Source: CAVUQH01 sp963774445 (GTDB lineage: Bacteria; Myxococcota_A; Polyangia; Haliangiales; Haliangiaceae). Taken from it: a DNA stretch of 64,000 bases. Positions within the stretch are counted from its first letter, which is position 1. Every line of letters begins with the position of its first letter. This document shows, in pieces, positions 12,393-21,286 of this stretch. Position numbers and translations under genes: made by a program. The stretch spans positions 372,001-436,000 of the forward strand of contig CAVZFC010000019.1 in assembly GCA_963774445.1 (NCBI GenBank), read 5' to 3'. The notes beneath the pieces were generated by a model that ran no database searches, had not been told where the DNA came from, and was given only the letters and a program-made list of their open reading frames with translations.

Positions 12393-13253
12393 CTAGCAGG
12401 CGATGAAGTCGACGAGCTCGTCCCACAGCGGGGCCAGCTCGTGGCGGGTAAACAGAGCGAAGTGATCCGGATCGAGCGGATCGCCCTCGTCGCGGCCGAC
12501 GACGCGCAGCTCGCGCGCCTCCGGCAGCCGCCCGGCCAGGGCCATCGCGTCGTCGGGCCGGCACAACCGATCGCCGGTGCCGACCACCGGCCACACAGGG
12601 CAGCTGATCGACGGCAGCCCGGCCAGGTAGTCGACGCCCGTGCGGCTGGTCCAGCGGCCGCTGGCGGCCCAGCCGGTCAGCTGATCGACGTAGCCGCGGG
12701 GCTCGTCGTCCGATCCGGCGCGCAGTGCCCGCACCGGGGCGTGGCCGAGCGCCCGCGCCGACAGCCGGTAGGCGGCCATGATGCCGCGCCGCAGATACGA
12801 GCCGCCCGGGCCGGGCAGCCAGACCGAGGTCGCCCACAGCGACAGGCGCCGCGGCAGCGGCACGCGCCCGGTGCCCAACGCGGCCAGCCCGACCAGCCCG
12901 CCGAGCGAATGCCCGAGATAGGTCAGCTCGCCGACCGCCGCCCCGCTCTGCTCGCACACCGCCGCCAGCGCCGCCGGCAGATCGAGCTCGACGTAGTCGT
13001 CGAAGCTCCAGGCGTCGGCCCGCGGCGACGGTGGCACGCTATCGCCGTGCCCGCGCCAGTCGAGCACGTAGACCTCGAGCCCGCGTCGCGCCAGGTGACC
13101 GGCAAAGCCGTCATCGGCGCCGCGGTGAAAGTACGCGCCCCGCGCCATCATCGCGTGGGTGCAGAGGATGACCCCGCGCCGCTCACCTTCGGGGACGAAG
13201 CGGCGCAGCGCCAGCCGCACGCCGTCCGCGGTGATCGCGCGGAGTGCTTCCAC
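12393..13253 (-). CDS. Alpha/beta hydrolase, monoglyceride-lipase-like
   Basis: The protein is 286 aa, cytoplasmic in appearance with no signal peptide. Motifs are the early THAMMARGAYF region replacing the usual HG, DWRGHGDS, and the nucleophile elbow YLGHSLGG with Ser116. Candidate acid Asp lies in VVGTGDRLCRPDD and the candidate His near DPDHFALF. This resembles serine aminopeptidase S33 / lysophospholipase relatives acting on lipid esters, but the substrate is unknown. Its GTG start directly abuts the stop of the upstream outer-membrane protein gene, so they are probably cotranscribed. Confidence 0.8.
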   Translation of the reverse strand: MEALRAITADGVRLALRRFVPEGERRGVILCTHAMMARGAYFHRGADDGFAGHLARRGLEVYVLDWRGHGDSVPPSPRADAWSFDDYVELDLPAALAAVCEQSGAAVGELTYLGHSLGGLVGLAALGTGRVPLPRRLSLWATSVWLPGPGGSYLRRGIMAAYRLSARALGHAPVRALRAGSDDEPRGYVDQLTGWAASGRWTSRTGVDYLAGLPSISCPVWPVVGTGDRLCRPDDAMALAGRLPEARELRVVGRDEGDPLDPDHFALFTRHELAPLWDELVDFIAC

Positions 13254-13766
13254 TCAGAAGTAATAGCGCACGCCGGCGCCACCGTTGAAGCCGAAGCCGA
13301 CGCCGTCGTGGTCTCCCGACGAGCCGACTACGTAGTCGAGCACCCCGGCGACCTCGACGAAGACGTCGATCGGCAGGTTCTTGAAGTCGAACAGCATGCC
13401 GACGACGCCGCGGATGCCGGCGTGGAAGTCGCTGTCGGCGCGCCCGCGGGTGTGATCGAGGATGCGCAGGCCGGCGCCGATGTAGGCCGGCAGCACGAAG
13501 GCGTCCTCGTCCGACAGGATCCACGGGTGCCACAGGGCATCGCCGTGCGCCTGCAGGCCGCCGCCGACCACCGCGCCGCCGGCCGCCATGTCGATGGCAA
13601 AGTTGCTCTTGGAGCCCATGTAGATCTTGGCGCACACGCCGGTCGGCTCGCCCAGGATGATGCCCACGCCGACCGCGCCCTTGTCGGCGCCGCCGTCCGC
13701 ATGCGCCCGGCCGGAGAGGCCGCCGACGAGGAAGATGAGGACCAGCACGCTGCGCGAGAACCGCAT
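13254..13766 (-). CDS. Small outer-membrane beta-barrel protein
   Basis: A 170 aa protein; the start ATG 13766 gives a signal peptide (MRFSRSVLVLIFLVGGLSGR, cleaved after AHA). The mature part has alternating Gly/aromatic strands and ends in GAGVRYYF, the usual barrel-terminal signal. The longer upstream frame crosses the divergent promoter region and is rejected. It is followed without a gap by the hydrolase gene. It faces the TolB-like lipoprotein gene across a 76-base divergent spacer. Function unknown; a small barrel fold is likely. Confidence 0.72.
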   Translation of the reverse strand: MRFSRSVLVLIFLVGGLSGRAHADGGADKGAVGVGIILGEPTGVCAKIYMGSKSNFAIDMAAGGAVVGGGLQAHGDALWHPWILSDEDAFVLPAYIGAGLRILDHTRGRADSDFHAGIRGVVGMLFDFKNLPIDVFVEVAGVLDYVVGSSGDHDGVGFGFNGGAGVRYYF

Positions 13767-13842
13767 ACACGCGAAGCTAAACCGAATCGCCAGGAGGCGC
13801 CACTTTCGCCCCGGGCACCGCCGGCCCGAGTATGCTTGCCGC

Positions 13843-14880
13843 ATGATTCGACCGTGGGTAACGGCTGTGCTGCTCCTGGCCTCGTGCGGTGCGCCCGGAC
13901 CGGTGGCGCAGACCTCCACCGGCGTCGCCACCGACCTGCCCGAATCGCCCGGCGCGCGCGAGCCGAAGGTGGTGGCCCGCGAAGCCCCGGTGCCGCCGGC
14001 CAGCGACCCGCACGAGGTGCTCGTCTTCGTGCGCGAGGGCTCGGTCTGGATGATGAAGTCGGACGGCACCGACGCCGTCCAGCTGACCGTGCGCTCGCAC
14101 GACGCCGCCGACGAGAGCCCGGCGCTGTCGCCCGACGGCACGCGCATCGCCTACAGCTCGCCGGCCGACGGCAGCTACCGCATCTACGTCATGTCGCTCG
14201 AGGAGCTGGTGCCGACACCGCTGACCAGCGGCGACGAAGGCGGCGACAACAACCCGTGCTGGTCGCCGGACGGCAAGCAAATCGCGTTCACCCGCGGTGA
14301 CCCGCGCGACAAGCGCGACCTGTACGTGGTCGCCGCCGACGGCAAGTCGCCTCCGGTGCTGCTGCTCGAGGGCAACGACGACGAGCCGGACTACGGCGGC
14401 ACCCCGGCCTGGTCGCCCGACGGCAAGACCATCGTCATCGCCGCCGATCGGCGCGAGGCCCGCGGCACCCGGCTGTGGGCGGTGGACGTGGCGACCCGCG
14501 CGGTCCACCCGATCACCCCGGTGCGCCAGAGCGGCTGGTTCGTCTCCGACGAAGACCCGGCCTGGTCGCCCGACGGCAAGACCATCGCCTTCGCCTCCAA
14601 CCGCCACGCGCAGAGCGGCGACCAGCAGCGCGACCTGGACATCTACAGCATCCACCCGGACGGCTCCGGATTGACTCGCCTCACCGACGACCCGGGAGCG
14701 GCCGCCGATCCCGCCTACTCCCCCGACGGAAAACGGCTCTATTTCGCCTCCAACCGCCTGGCCAAGCAGGGCTACGAGCGAGAGATCTACGTCATGGCCG
14801 CCGGAGGTGGTAAACAACGCCGCCTCACCCGCGACGAGCGGCCGCAAAACAGCGCGCCACAAGCGGGTCGCAGGAAGTAA
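13843..14880 (+). CDS. TolB-like beta-propeller lipoprotein
   Basis: The protein is 345 aa, lipobox LLASC (MIRPWVTAVLLLASC). From about residue 60 it has six PD40/WD40-like blades marked by SPDGTRIAY, SPDGKQIAF, SPDGKTIVI, SPDGKTIAF and SPDGKRLYF. Such domains occur in TolB and in secreted peptidase or sensor scaffolds. No peptidase domain is attached, so a binding or scaffold role outside the cytoplasm is likely. The start is fixed by the signal peptide. Transcription is divergent from the small barrel gene. Confidence 0.85.
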   Translation: MIRPWVTAVLLLASCGAPGPVAQTSTGVATDLPESPGAREPKVVAREAPVPPASDPHEVLVFVREGSVWMMKSDGTDAVQLTVRSHDAADESPALSPDGTRIAYSSPADGSYRIYVMSLEELVPTPLTSGDEGGDNNPCWSPDGKQIAFTRGDPRDKRDLYVVAADGKSPPVLLLEGNDDEPDYGGTPAWSPDGKTIVIAADRREARGTRLWAVDVATRAVHPITPVRQSGWFVSDEDPAWSPDGKTIAFASNRHAQSGDQQRDLDIYSIHPDGSGLTRLTDDPGAAADPAYSPDGKRLYFASNRLAKQGYEREIYVMAAGGGKQRRLTRDERPQNSAPQAGRRK

Positions 14881-14892
14881 GATGCGCGCCCG

Positions 14893-16023
14893 ATGGGGGG
14901 CACCAGGCGAATCGTGAGCAAGAAGAGTCGCAAGGAGACGACCGCGGCCCGTCGCACGACGAGGTCGCAACGGGGGGACCGCTCGAAGCGGTTGCTCGAT
15001 CTGGTCATGCTGCTGCTCGGCGCACGCTCGCCGGTGACGTTTCGCGAGATCCGCGAGCAGTTCGACAGCTACAAGACGCACAACGTCGAGGCCGGGCTGC
15101 GCGCGTTCGAACGCGACAAGGCCGACCTGCTCGAGCTGGGCGTGCCGATCCGCTACGTCACCCCTGACGAGGACGACGCCCTGGAAGAGGGCGGCTACGT
15201 CATCGACATGAAGCGCTACCGCCTGCCCGAGGTGCGGCTCACCGCCGACGAGGTGTCCGCGCTGGTGCTGGCGGCGTCGGTGGCGCGCGCGGTGCCGGGC
15301 GGGTCGACGCCCAAGATCGTCGACCTCACGCTCAAGAAGCTGGCGTTCGACATGCCCGAGCCGCCCGACACGCCGACCGAGTGGCCACCGCCGGCCAGCG
15401 CGGTGACTGCACGCGAGCCGCTGCTGGTGCACTTTCCCGAGGAGACCGGGGCGCGGGCGCGCGAGCTGTCGGACAAGTTCGCCCAGCTCGAGGCGGCCAC
15501 GCGCAACCGCAAGCGGGTGACCGTACGCTACCAGAACGCGTTGACCGGGCTGGTCAACACCCGCGAGATCGACCCGTACTCGCTGGTCTACCAGCTGGGC
15601 AGCTGGGTCCTGGTCGGCTACTGCCACCTGCGCAAGGCGGTGCGCTCGTTCCGCCTCGATCGGATCAGCCACCTCGAGATCGCGCCCAAGCCGAAGTCAC
15701 CCGATTTCGATCGCCCCGAAGGCTTCGACGCGCGCGCCTACGTCGCCCGCTCGCCGTGGACGTTCCAGAGCGCCCAGCCCGAGAAGGTGGTGCTGGAGAT
15801 GCGGCCGGAGTCGGCCGACGTCGCCCACGAGGATTTCGGCCCCGACGCGGCCAAGGAAGAGCTCGACGGCGGCGGCATGCGCGTGTCGTTCACCCTGACC
15901 AACCCGGACTTCGCGGTGTCGAAGGTGCTGGCCGCCAAGGGCGGCATCCGCGTGCTCGAGGGCAAGCGCCTGCACGAGCGGGTGGCTGACGAGCTGGCAG
16001 CCATCCGGAGGCGCTACCAATGA
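14893..16023 (+). CDS. WYL-domain transcription regulator, PafB-like
   Basis: A 376 aa protein with a basic N-terminal extension, a winged-helix domain (about 35-105, RLLDLVMLLLGARSPVTFRE), then a WYL domain around 195-265 (DPYSLVYQLGSWVLVGYCHL, SFRLDRI) and a C-terminal WCX region. The next gene encodes a second WYL protein and overlaps by ATGA. The pairing matches PafB/PafC, whose heterodimer activates DNA-damage genes in mycobacteria. Here the role is inferred from that pairing. Start ATG 14893 or GTG 14914 are both possible. Confidence 0.82.
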   Translation: MGGTRRIVSKKSRKETTAARRTTRSQRGDRSKRLLDLVMLLLGARSPVTFREIREQFDSYKTHNVEAGLRAFERDKADLLELGVPIRYVTPDEDDALEEGGYVIDMKRYRLPEVRLTADEVSALVLAASVARAVPGGSTPKIVDLTLKKLAFDMPEPPDTPTEWPPPASAVTAREPLLVHFPEETGARARELSDKFAQLEAATRNRKRVTVRYQNALTGLVNTREIDPYSLVYQLGSWVLVGYCHLRKAVRSFRLDRISHLEIAPKPKSPDFDRPEGFDARAYVARSPWTFQSAQPEKVVLEMRPESADVAHEDFGPDAAKEELDGGGMRVSFTLTNPDFAVSKVLAAKGGIRVLEGKRLHERVADELAAIRRRYQ

Positions 16024-16994
16024 GAGACGTGGCACAAAAGCTGCGGCGCCTGCTCTACCTGGTGCCGTTCGTGGCCAAGCACCCCGACGGGGTGGCGGTG
16101 GATGACCTGGCCGAGATGGTCGGCATCGACCGCGACAAGCTGCTCGAGGATCTCGACCTGCTCAACCAGGTCGGCCCGCCCGACGGCGACCCCGGCGAGT
16201 ACATCCTGGTGTCGGTGGAAGACGGCCGCGTCTTCGTCGATCTGGCCCAGCGGCTGACCCGGCCGCTGCGGCTGACCCCGGCCGAGGGCTGCTCGCTGCT
16301 GCTCGGCGTGCGCGCCCTGCGCGAGACCGGCGTGGCCCCGTTCGACGACGCCCTCGAGTCGGCCGAGAAGAAGCTGCTCCGCGCCCTCGGCCGCGACGCT
16401 GCCGAGGCCGAGAAGCTGGCGACCGGCACCGTGGTCGCCGAGCCGGACCGCGTCATCGGCGAGAACCTGCGCAAGCTGGTCACCGCCGCCCGCCAGCAGC
16501 GGACCGTGTCGATCGACTACGTCAGCGCCTCGCGCCACCAGTCCGAGCACCGCGACCTGGACCCGTACGGCATCGTCCACCATGCCGGCCAGTGGTACGT
16601 GGTCGGCCACTGCCACCGCCGCGGCGACACCCGCACCTTCCGCATCGATCGTATCGCCGCGCTCGACGAGAGCGCGCGCCGTTTCGAGATCCCGACCGAC
16701 TTCGACCTCGAGACCTACCGCCGCGAGCGCCTGTACGTCCCGCCCGCAGACGCCGTGGCCGTGCGCGTGCACCTGGATCCGCTGGCCACCGCCCGCGTCG
16801 GCTCCAACTGGCCGGTCGGCGAGGTCGCCACCCAGCCCGACGGCAGCGCCGAGATCGTCATGGACTGCGAAGGCTTCGAGTGGGTCACCGGCTGGGTGCT
16901 CGGCTTCGGCAACCACGCCTGGATCATCGAGCCGGCCGACGCCCGCACCGCCATGCTCGACCGCGTCTCCCGCCTCGAGACCGCGCTGGCCTAG
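16020..16994 (+). CDS. WYL-domain transcription regulator, PafC-like
   Basis: A 324 aa partner of the preceding protein. It has an N-terminal winged helix (QKLRRLLYLVPFVAKHPDGV), a WYL domain near 170-225 (LDPYGIVHHAGQWYVVGHCH, TFRIDRI) and a C-terminal WCX domain. WYL domains bind single-stranded nucleic acid or small ligands and respond to DNA damage in PafBC. The ATGA overlap implies coupled synthesis and a heteromer. The stop codon is immediately followed by a copied 3' end of the opposing gene at 17215. Confidence 0.82.
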   Translation: MRDVAQKLRRLLYLVPFVAKHPDGVAVDDLAEMVGIDRDKLLEDLDLLNQVGPPDGDPGEYILVSVEDGRVFVDLAQRLTRPLRLTPAEGCSLLLGVRALRETGVAPFDDALESAEKKLLRALGRDAAEAEKLATGTVVAEPDRVIGENLRKLVTAARQQRTVSIDYVSASRHQSEHRDLDPYGIVHHAGQWYVVGHCHRRGDTRTFRIDRIAALDESARRFEIPTDFDLETYRRERLYVPPADAVAVRVHLDPLATARVGSNWPVGEVATQPDGSAEIVMDCEGFEWVTGWVLGFGNHAWIIEPADARTAMLDRVSRLETALA

Positions 16995-17254
16995 CTGACC
17001 CAGTCCATCGCCAGGGCGACGAGCATGAGCGGCTCATCCTCTGATCCGTTCGCCCTGAGCGTAGCGCGCGTAGCGCGCGTAGTCGAAGGCCGCGCCGGCT
17101 GCGCCCTTCGACTACGGCCGGGCTACGCCCGACCTTCGCTCAGGGCGAACGGGGGCGGTGGCTGACCGCCGCTCAGGGCGAACGGGGGCGGTGGCTGACC
17201 GCTGGTGGCTTCTCTCAGCTGACCCAGTCCATCGCCAGGGCGACGAGCATGAGC
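16993..17254. repeat. 38-bp direct repeats flanking a REP-like palindromic block
   Basis: An identical 38-base sequence occurs at 16993-17030 and 17217-17254; the second copy is the coding 3' end of the minus-strand gene. Between them lie palindromes of the CCCTGAGCG...CTTCGACTAC type (17047-17147) and a 31-base unit repeated at 17138-17168 and 17171-17201. No gene is visible in the block. Confidence 0.85.
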
Positions 17255-17616
17255 AGCTTCTTGGCCTCGTCGCCTTCGACGTTGGCGTCGAGGAAGCCGA
17301 GGATGGCCGGCTGGATGCGCTCGAGCTCGGTGCGGGCGTCGCTCTCGGCGACGCGGTTGAGGTCCTCGAAGCTCATCGACGGCACGGTGCGGTTGTTGGC
17401 TCGCTTGAAGCACTCGCCCAGGAGCGCGGCGTGGAAGATCAAGGTGACCACCGCCTCGGGGCCGCCCAGCTCGGCCTCGTGGGCGCTGAAGTAGTGCGAC
17501 GTGGCGATCTGCTGCTGCACGAAACCGCCGACCACCACCGCGGAGTAGTTGGGGTCCGACATCTTCCTCGATGCCTCGGCCACCAGCTCCGCCACTGTCT
17601 CCTCTCGGATCTTCAC
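17215..17616 (-). CDS. Conserved-looking helical protein, function unknown
   Basis: The protein is 133 aa, no signal peptide, mostly helical, with no motif I recognise. It starts at GTG 17616, overlapping the stop of the upstream C-GCAxxG-C-C-like gene (GTGA), so the two products probably act together. Regions such as VVGGFVQQQIATSHYFSAHE hint at a globular all-alpha domain. The last 38 bases are duplicated downstream beside the PafC-like gene. Codon use matches its neighbours. Confidence 0.7.
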   Translation of the reverse strand: MKIREETVAELVAEASRKMSDPNYSAVVVGGFVQQQIATSHYFSAHEAELGGPEAVVTLIFHAALLGECFKRANNRTVPSMSFEDLNRVAESDARTELERIQPAILGFLDANVEGDEAKKLLMLVALAMDWVS

Positions 17617-18173
17617 GTCGTCGCCTTTCCTGTCTCCCGACCCTGCTCATCGAGGCCTTCGATCGGCTCGATCGTCAGCGTGAAATCGTCGGGGGCGAAG
17701 CGGATGAGCGCCTCGGCCACCAAACCGGCTACCTGTTCGGCCAGGCTGGTGCAGAACGCCGCCCGCGCCGGCCCGCGAAAATCATCGAAGCGGCGGACCA
17801 GGTGGTTGCAGACGATGTCGGGGGCGCCGCCCAGGTCGAGGCGCTGCTTCCAGGCCGCCTGGTACCACTGCATCGCCTCGCGCAGGCGATCGGTGACCTG
17901 GCCCGTCGGGTCCGGATCGCCGAGCAGCTCGCCGAGCAACAGCTCGCCCGCGCCGATGGCCCCGCAGTTACCCTCGCCGGTGATGCCGCCGCGGCGCAGC
18001 GCCTGGTACGATCGCGACGGCACGCCGAAGGTCTCGGCCAGCGCAATGCCGCAGCTGCGGTGCGGCGTGCGCACCCCCTCGTACAGGATATGCGCCTTGC
18101 GCCGGGCCGCGTCGATCAGGGCCAGCTCGCGCTCACCGAGCTGCAACTCCCGGGAGCCGCTCACATTCCGCAT
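17613..18173 (-). CDS. C-GCAxxG-C-C-like putative redox protein
   Basis: A 186 aa cytoplasmic protein. The section from Cys41 (SCGIALAETFGV) to Cys70 (GGITGEGNCGAIGAGELLLG) resembles the C-GCAxxG-C-C family, which has spaced Cys in an all-alpha fold and is suspected to be redox-active. Further Cys occur near 129 and 145. ATG 18173 is preferred; the longer reading extends into the divergent promoter region. It is coupled to the 133 aa downstream protein. Family assignment is moderate and function is inferred only. Confidence 0.6.
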   Translation of the reverse strand: MRNVSGSRELQLGERELALIDAARRKAHILYEGVRTPHRSCGIALAETFGVPSRSYQALRRGGITGEGNCGAIGAGELLLGELLGDPDPTGQVTDRLREAMQWYQAAWKQRLDLGGAPDIVCNHLVRRFDDFRGPARAAFCTSLAEQVAGLVAEALIRFAPDDFTLTIEPIEGLDEQGRETGKATT

Positions 18174-18248
18174 GCTACAGGGTCGCCGGCCCCGACGCCA
18201 GATGCAGCCATCGTGCGCGGCCGCGGTCACCTGCTATCGTCAAGCTCG

Positions 18249-19766
18249 GTGCGCCCCGCGCGACCCCACGAGCTCCTGGCTATCGCTGTCGGCCTATCGA
18301 TCGTCGTTCACGGCGCGGCCGGGGTGGTCCTCTATTCCGGACACCGGGCCGAGCCGTTCTCCGGCGACGGCGCCATGGAGCTGACCGACCTGCAGATCGC
18401 TCCGGAGGCGCCCGAGGCGCACACGCCGCACGCCGACGAGCAGGAGGCACCGCCGGCCGTCGACGAGGACGAGGTCAACCCGGGCATCGAGGAGCCGCCG
18501 CCGGCGCCGCCGGCCGACACCCTGGAGACGCGCATCGACGAGCCGGTGAAGGACGACGAGGTCGCCCAGGTGACCGACGCCGGACCGGGCGACGGCGGCA
18601 CCGAGCTGGCCCAGACCGACCTCGACGCCGGAGTCGGCGACGGCGGTGCCGCCGGGCTGGCGGTCGCGGGAGACGCCGGGCCGGGCGGCGACGGCGGCAC
18701 GGCGATCGCCGCAAGCGGCGCGGGCGACCCGGGTGGCGATCCCGACGCCCCGCCGGCGCCGGCGGGTGCCGACGCCAACCTGCTGGCCTACTTCCCCGAG
18801 GGCGAGCGGGTGACCGTGCTGCTGCGCATGGATCGCATCCGCGGCACGCCGTGGGCAGCCAAGCTGGAGGACATGGTCCGGCCGATGCCCGACTACAAGT
18901 CGATCATCGGCCAGCGCAGCGCCACCATCGCCGACCTGTTCGACTCGCTGGTCATCTCGACGCCGGCGCCGACCGACGTCACCCAGACCACCCTGGTCGC
19001 ACGCTTCAGCCGCAAGCCGGCGGCGATGCGCCACTTCCTCGACCACCCCGGGGCGCGGGTCCGCTGGCGGTCGTCGCGCGGCGGCGCGCTGGGCGAGCGG
19101 CTGACGTCGGCGTGGGTGGCGCCCCACGATCGGCGCGTCTTCCTCGTGCCGATGCCGGGCTGGATCCTACTGGCGCGGCCGGCGCTGCTCGGCGCGCTGT
19201 CGCGGCGTGCGGCCCACGGTCTGGACGCCTATCCGCCGCCGGCGGTGCTGCCGCCGTGGCTGCGGCAGATCCCGGCGATCGAGCACGAGGCTGGCGATCC
19301 GCAGGGCCCGGCGCTGGTGATGACGCTGCAGGATCTGGCCCCGCGCATCGAGCTGCCGATCGTCGGCGGCGTCGATCTGCCCGACCGGATGACCGTGGCG
19401 CTCACGGTCGATCCGCACGGCTTCATCGCCCGCGGCAACCTGCTGTTCGCCAGCGACGCGGCGGCGGCCAAGTTCATCGTCAACGCCGGTCGCATGAAGA
19501 AGCAGCTCACCGAGTCGTACCTGGGCAAGCTGGCGCTGGCGCGAGTGCACGCGATCAACGCCGTCAACGGTCTCAGCTTCGCACAGGCCGGGCCCAAAGT
19601 CGGCTTCGCCACGTCGCTGAGCGTGGCCGACGCGCTCGAGCTGGCGGCCAGCGCGGCGGTGATGGTCGAGGCCTACTTCGACAGCGCCCGGCAGCCGGCG
19701 GTGCCCGCGCCGAGGCCGCGCATCGCCCCGGGCACGCGCGGAAAGGAGCCCCGTGGCGCGCCGTGA
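18249..19766 (+). CDS. Membrane-anchored protein with acidic linker
   Basis: The protein is 505 aa from GTG 18249. One N-terminal membrane helix (ELLAIAVGLSIVVHGAAGVV) is followed by a 150-residue Asp/Glu/Pro/Gly-rich linker, then a globular domain from about residue 178 (LAYFPEGERVTVLLRMDRIR) to the end. TonB-like proteins share the anchor-linker layout, but the C-terminal domain is not TonB as far as I can see. It overlaps the next gene by 14 bases, suggesting one transcript. Probably periplasmic; function unknown. Confidence 0.75.
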   Translation: MRPARPHELLAIAVGLSIVVHGAAGVVLYSGHRAEPFSGDGAMELTDLQIAPEAPEAHTPHADEQEAPPAVDEDEVNPGIEEPPPAPPADTLETRIDEPVKDDEVAQVTDAGPGDGGTELAQTDLDAGVGDGGAAGLAVAGDAGPGGDGGTAIAASGAGDPGGDPDAPPAPAGADANLLAYFPEGERVTVLLRMDRIRGTPWAAKLEDMVRPMPDYKSIIGQRSATIADLFDSLVISTPAPTDVTQTTLVARFSRKPAAMRHFLDHPGARVRWRSSRGGALGERLTSAWVAPHDRRVFLVPMPGWILLARPALLGALSRRAAHGLDAYPPPAVLPPWLRQIPAIEHEAGDPQGPALVMTLQDLAPRIELPIVGGVDLPDRMTVALTVDPHGFIARGNLLFASDAAAAKFIVNAGRMKKQLTESYLGKLALARVHAINAVNGLSFAQAGPKVGFATSLSVADALELAASAAVMVEAYFDSARQPAVPAPRPRIAPGTRGKEPRGAP

Positions 19767-20826
19767 GCGACGCGTCGCCGGGGCGCTGGTGGCGTTCGCC
19801 GCCGGCGCCGCGCTGGCGTTTGCCTGCGGCAGCGCGGCGCGCACGGCGCCGCCTCCGCGCGCGGCGGCGCCCGACCGCGCCAGCGGCGTGCTGGCCGAGG
19901 CCTCGCGCGATCCGTCGGTGGTGTTCGGCGGTCAGGGCTACGGCGACGCGGTATACGGCGGCGCGGCGTACGGCGACGCCGGCGGCGAAGGCGCGCTGGA
20001 GCCCCAGCTGTTGGACGACGACGGCGCGGCGCTGGCCGGCACCCGCTACGGCGGCTACGTGGTCGCGGTCGACGCCATAGCCGGTGGCGCGCGGCCGGCA
20101 CCGTACGCCGAATATTCGGCCTCCACGGTGAGCCGAGGTGGCACCATCGACGGCCGCGTGAGCTGGCGGCGCCCGCCCCGGCTGGCCGCGTCGCTGCCGA
20201 TCACCGGCGTGCACGGCTGCCCCGGGCCGGCCGCCAACGAGACCCTGGCCGGCCGCGGCGGCGGCGTCGCCGGCGCCGTCGTCTACCTCTCGGACATTCA
20301 CCGCGGCCGCCCGCTGCTGCGCGGCCTGGTCGACTCGGTCGACCCCAGCCAGCGCCCGCAGCTGGGCGGCACGGTGGTCGCCAGCGGCTGCGAGCTCTTG
20401 CCCCACGTGCAGCTGATGGCGCCGCTCGGCACGACCCTGGAGCTCAGCCGCCGCGGCGACGGCGTACGGGCGGTGCACGGGACGTCGGCGGGCAAGCCGG
20501 TGTTCGACATCCCGCTCGACCACGACGGGCCGGTGCGGCGGGTGCGGATCGACACGCCCGGCGTGCTCGAGCTGTCGGCCGGCGGCGGCGTGGCGCCGGC
20601 GTGGGTGGTCGTGCAGGCGCATCCAGATCATGTGGTGACCGACCAGGACGGCAGCTTCCGCCTGAACGACGTGCCGGCCGGACGCTACCAGCTGGTGGTC
20701 TGGCATCCACCGGTCGCCGTGGGCGGGCGCGGCGCGCTCACCTGGACGGCGGCGGTAACCCGCACCGTGACCGTGACGGTCGGCGCGGGCGCCACCCGGC
20801 ACGTCGACGTCGACCTCGGTCGCTGA
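19753..20826 (+). CDS. Lipoprotein with carboxypeptidase-regulatory/cupredoxin-like fold
   Basis: A 357 aa protein from GTG 19753 with a signal ending ALAFAC. After a Gly/Tyr-rich region, beta segments include GGVAGAVVYLSDI, VHLM-like VQLMAPLGTTLELS, and VVTDQDGSFRLNDVPAGRYQ with VVWHP. The last is the hallmark of carboxypeptidase-regulatory-like domains found in plastocyanin-like exported proteins. The usual metal ligands are not obvious, so copper binding is doubtful. It is coupled with the preceding anchored protein. Confidence 0.72.
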   Translation: MARRERRVAGALVAFAAGAALAFACGSAARTAPPPRAAAPDRASGVLAEASRDPSVVFGGQGYGDAVYGGAAYGDAGGEGALEPQLLDDDGAALAGTRYGGYVVAVDAIAGGARPAPYAEYSASTVSRGGTIDGRVSWRRPPRLAASLPITGVHGCPGPAANETLAGRGGGVAGAVVYLSDIHRGRPLLRGLVDSVDPSQRPQLGGTVVASGCELLPHVQLMAPLGTTLELSRRGDGVRAVHGTSAGKPVFDIPLDHDGPVRRVRIDTPGVLELSAGGGVAPAWVVVQAHPDHVVTDQDGSFRLNDVPAGRYQLVVWHPPVAVGGRGALTWTAAVTRTVTVTVGAGATRHVDVDLGR

Positions 20827-21008
20827 CGCCGCGGAGCCGGGCGGCTCCGACTGGCCGAAAACCGGACACCGGTTCGTCCGGAGTAGCGGACGACGTCCGG
20901 CCTCCCGGACAGCGGCGACGGCGGATCGCGAGCTTGCGGCTGGCATCGCGCGTGCGATGCGTGGGCCCGGCATGCGCTCGAAAAACGACCAAGCCAAGGA
21001 GAAAACCA
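20827..21008. other. Gap with small GC hairpins
   Basis: Short inverted repeats CCGGAC/GTCCGG and CGGAC/GTCCG lie within 20870-20910 and may end the upstream transcript. An AAGGAGA ribosome site for the next gene lies at its end. Nothing else recognised. Confidence 0.4.
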
Positions 21009-21242
21009 ATGGAACTGCGCAAGCGAATGAAAGTGCTCTGTCCGATCGAAAACGACAAGACCAAGAAGACCTTCTGGATGAATATGGGCGTCGGGTTCGA
21101 GAACCGCGACGGCTCGACCAACGTCTACCTCGACGCCCTGCCGGTCAACCGGCGGCTGCAGTTGCGGCCGTGGGACGAGGAAGACGAGCGGCGCCGTTCC
21201 GGCGCCGCCGCCGAGCCGGCCGCCGACTCTGCGCCGTTCTGA
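21009..21242 (+). CDS. Small conserved protein of unknown function
   Basis: A 77 aa cytoplasmic protein with a strong ribosome site (AAGGAGA) seven bases before ATG. The core KTFWMNMGVGFENRDGSTNV then YLDALPVNRRLQLR looks like a short beta domain seen in small hypothetical proteins of proteobacteria. The tail is acidic then Ala-rich. I cannot assign a function. It sits 44 bases upstream of the ComEA-like gene, possibly cotranscribed. Confidence 0.7.
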   Translation: MELRKRMKVLCPIENDKTKKTFWMNMGVGFENRDGSTNVYLDALPVNRRLQLRPWDEEDERRRSGAAAEPAADSAPF

Positions 21243-21286
21243 CCGACACCCGATCCGATCCCCCCACGAACCACGAGGAACGAACG

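Noticed and set aside
12273..14300. Very long plus-strand ORF over the hydrolase and barrel genes
   Set aside because: Composition is Arg/Gln/Asp-rich without domains. It reads antisense to two genes with recognisable motifs.
13777..15672. 631-residue minus-strand ORF over the TolB-like and WYL genes
   Set aside because: Shadow of two well-supported genes on the opposite strand.
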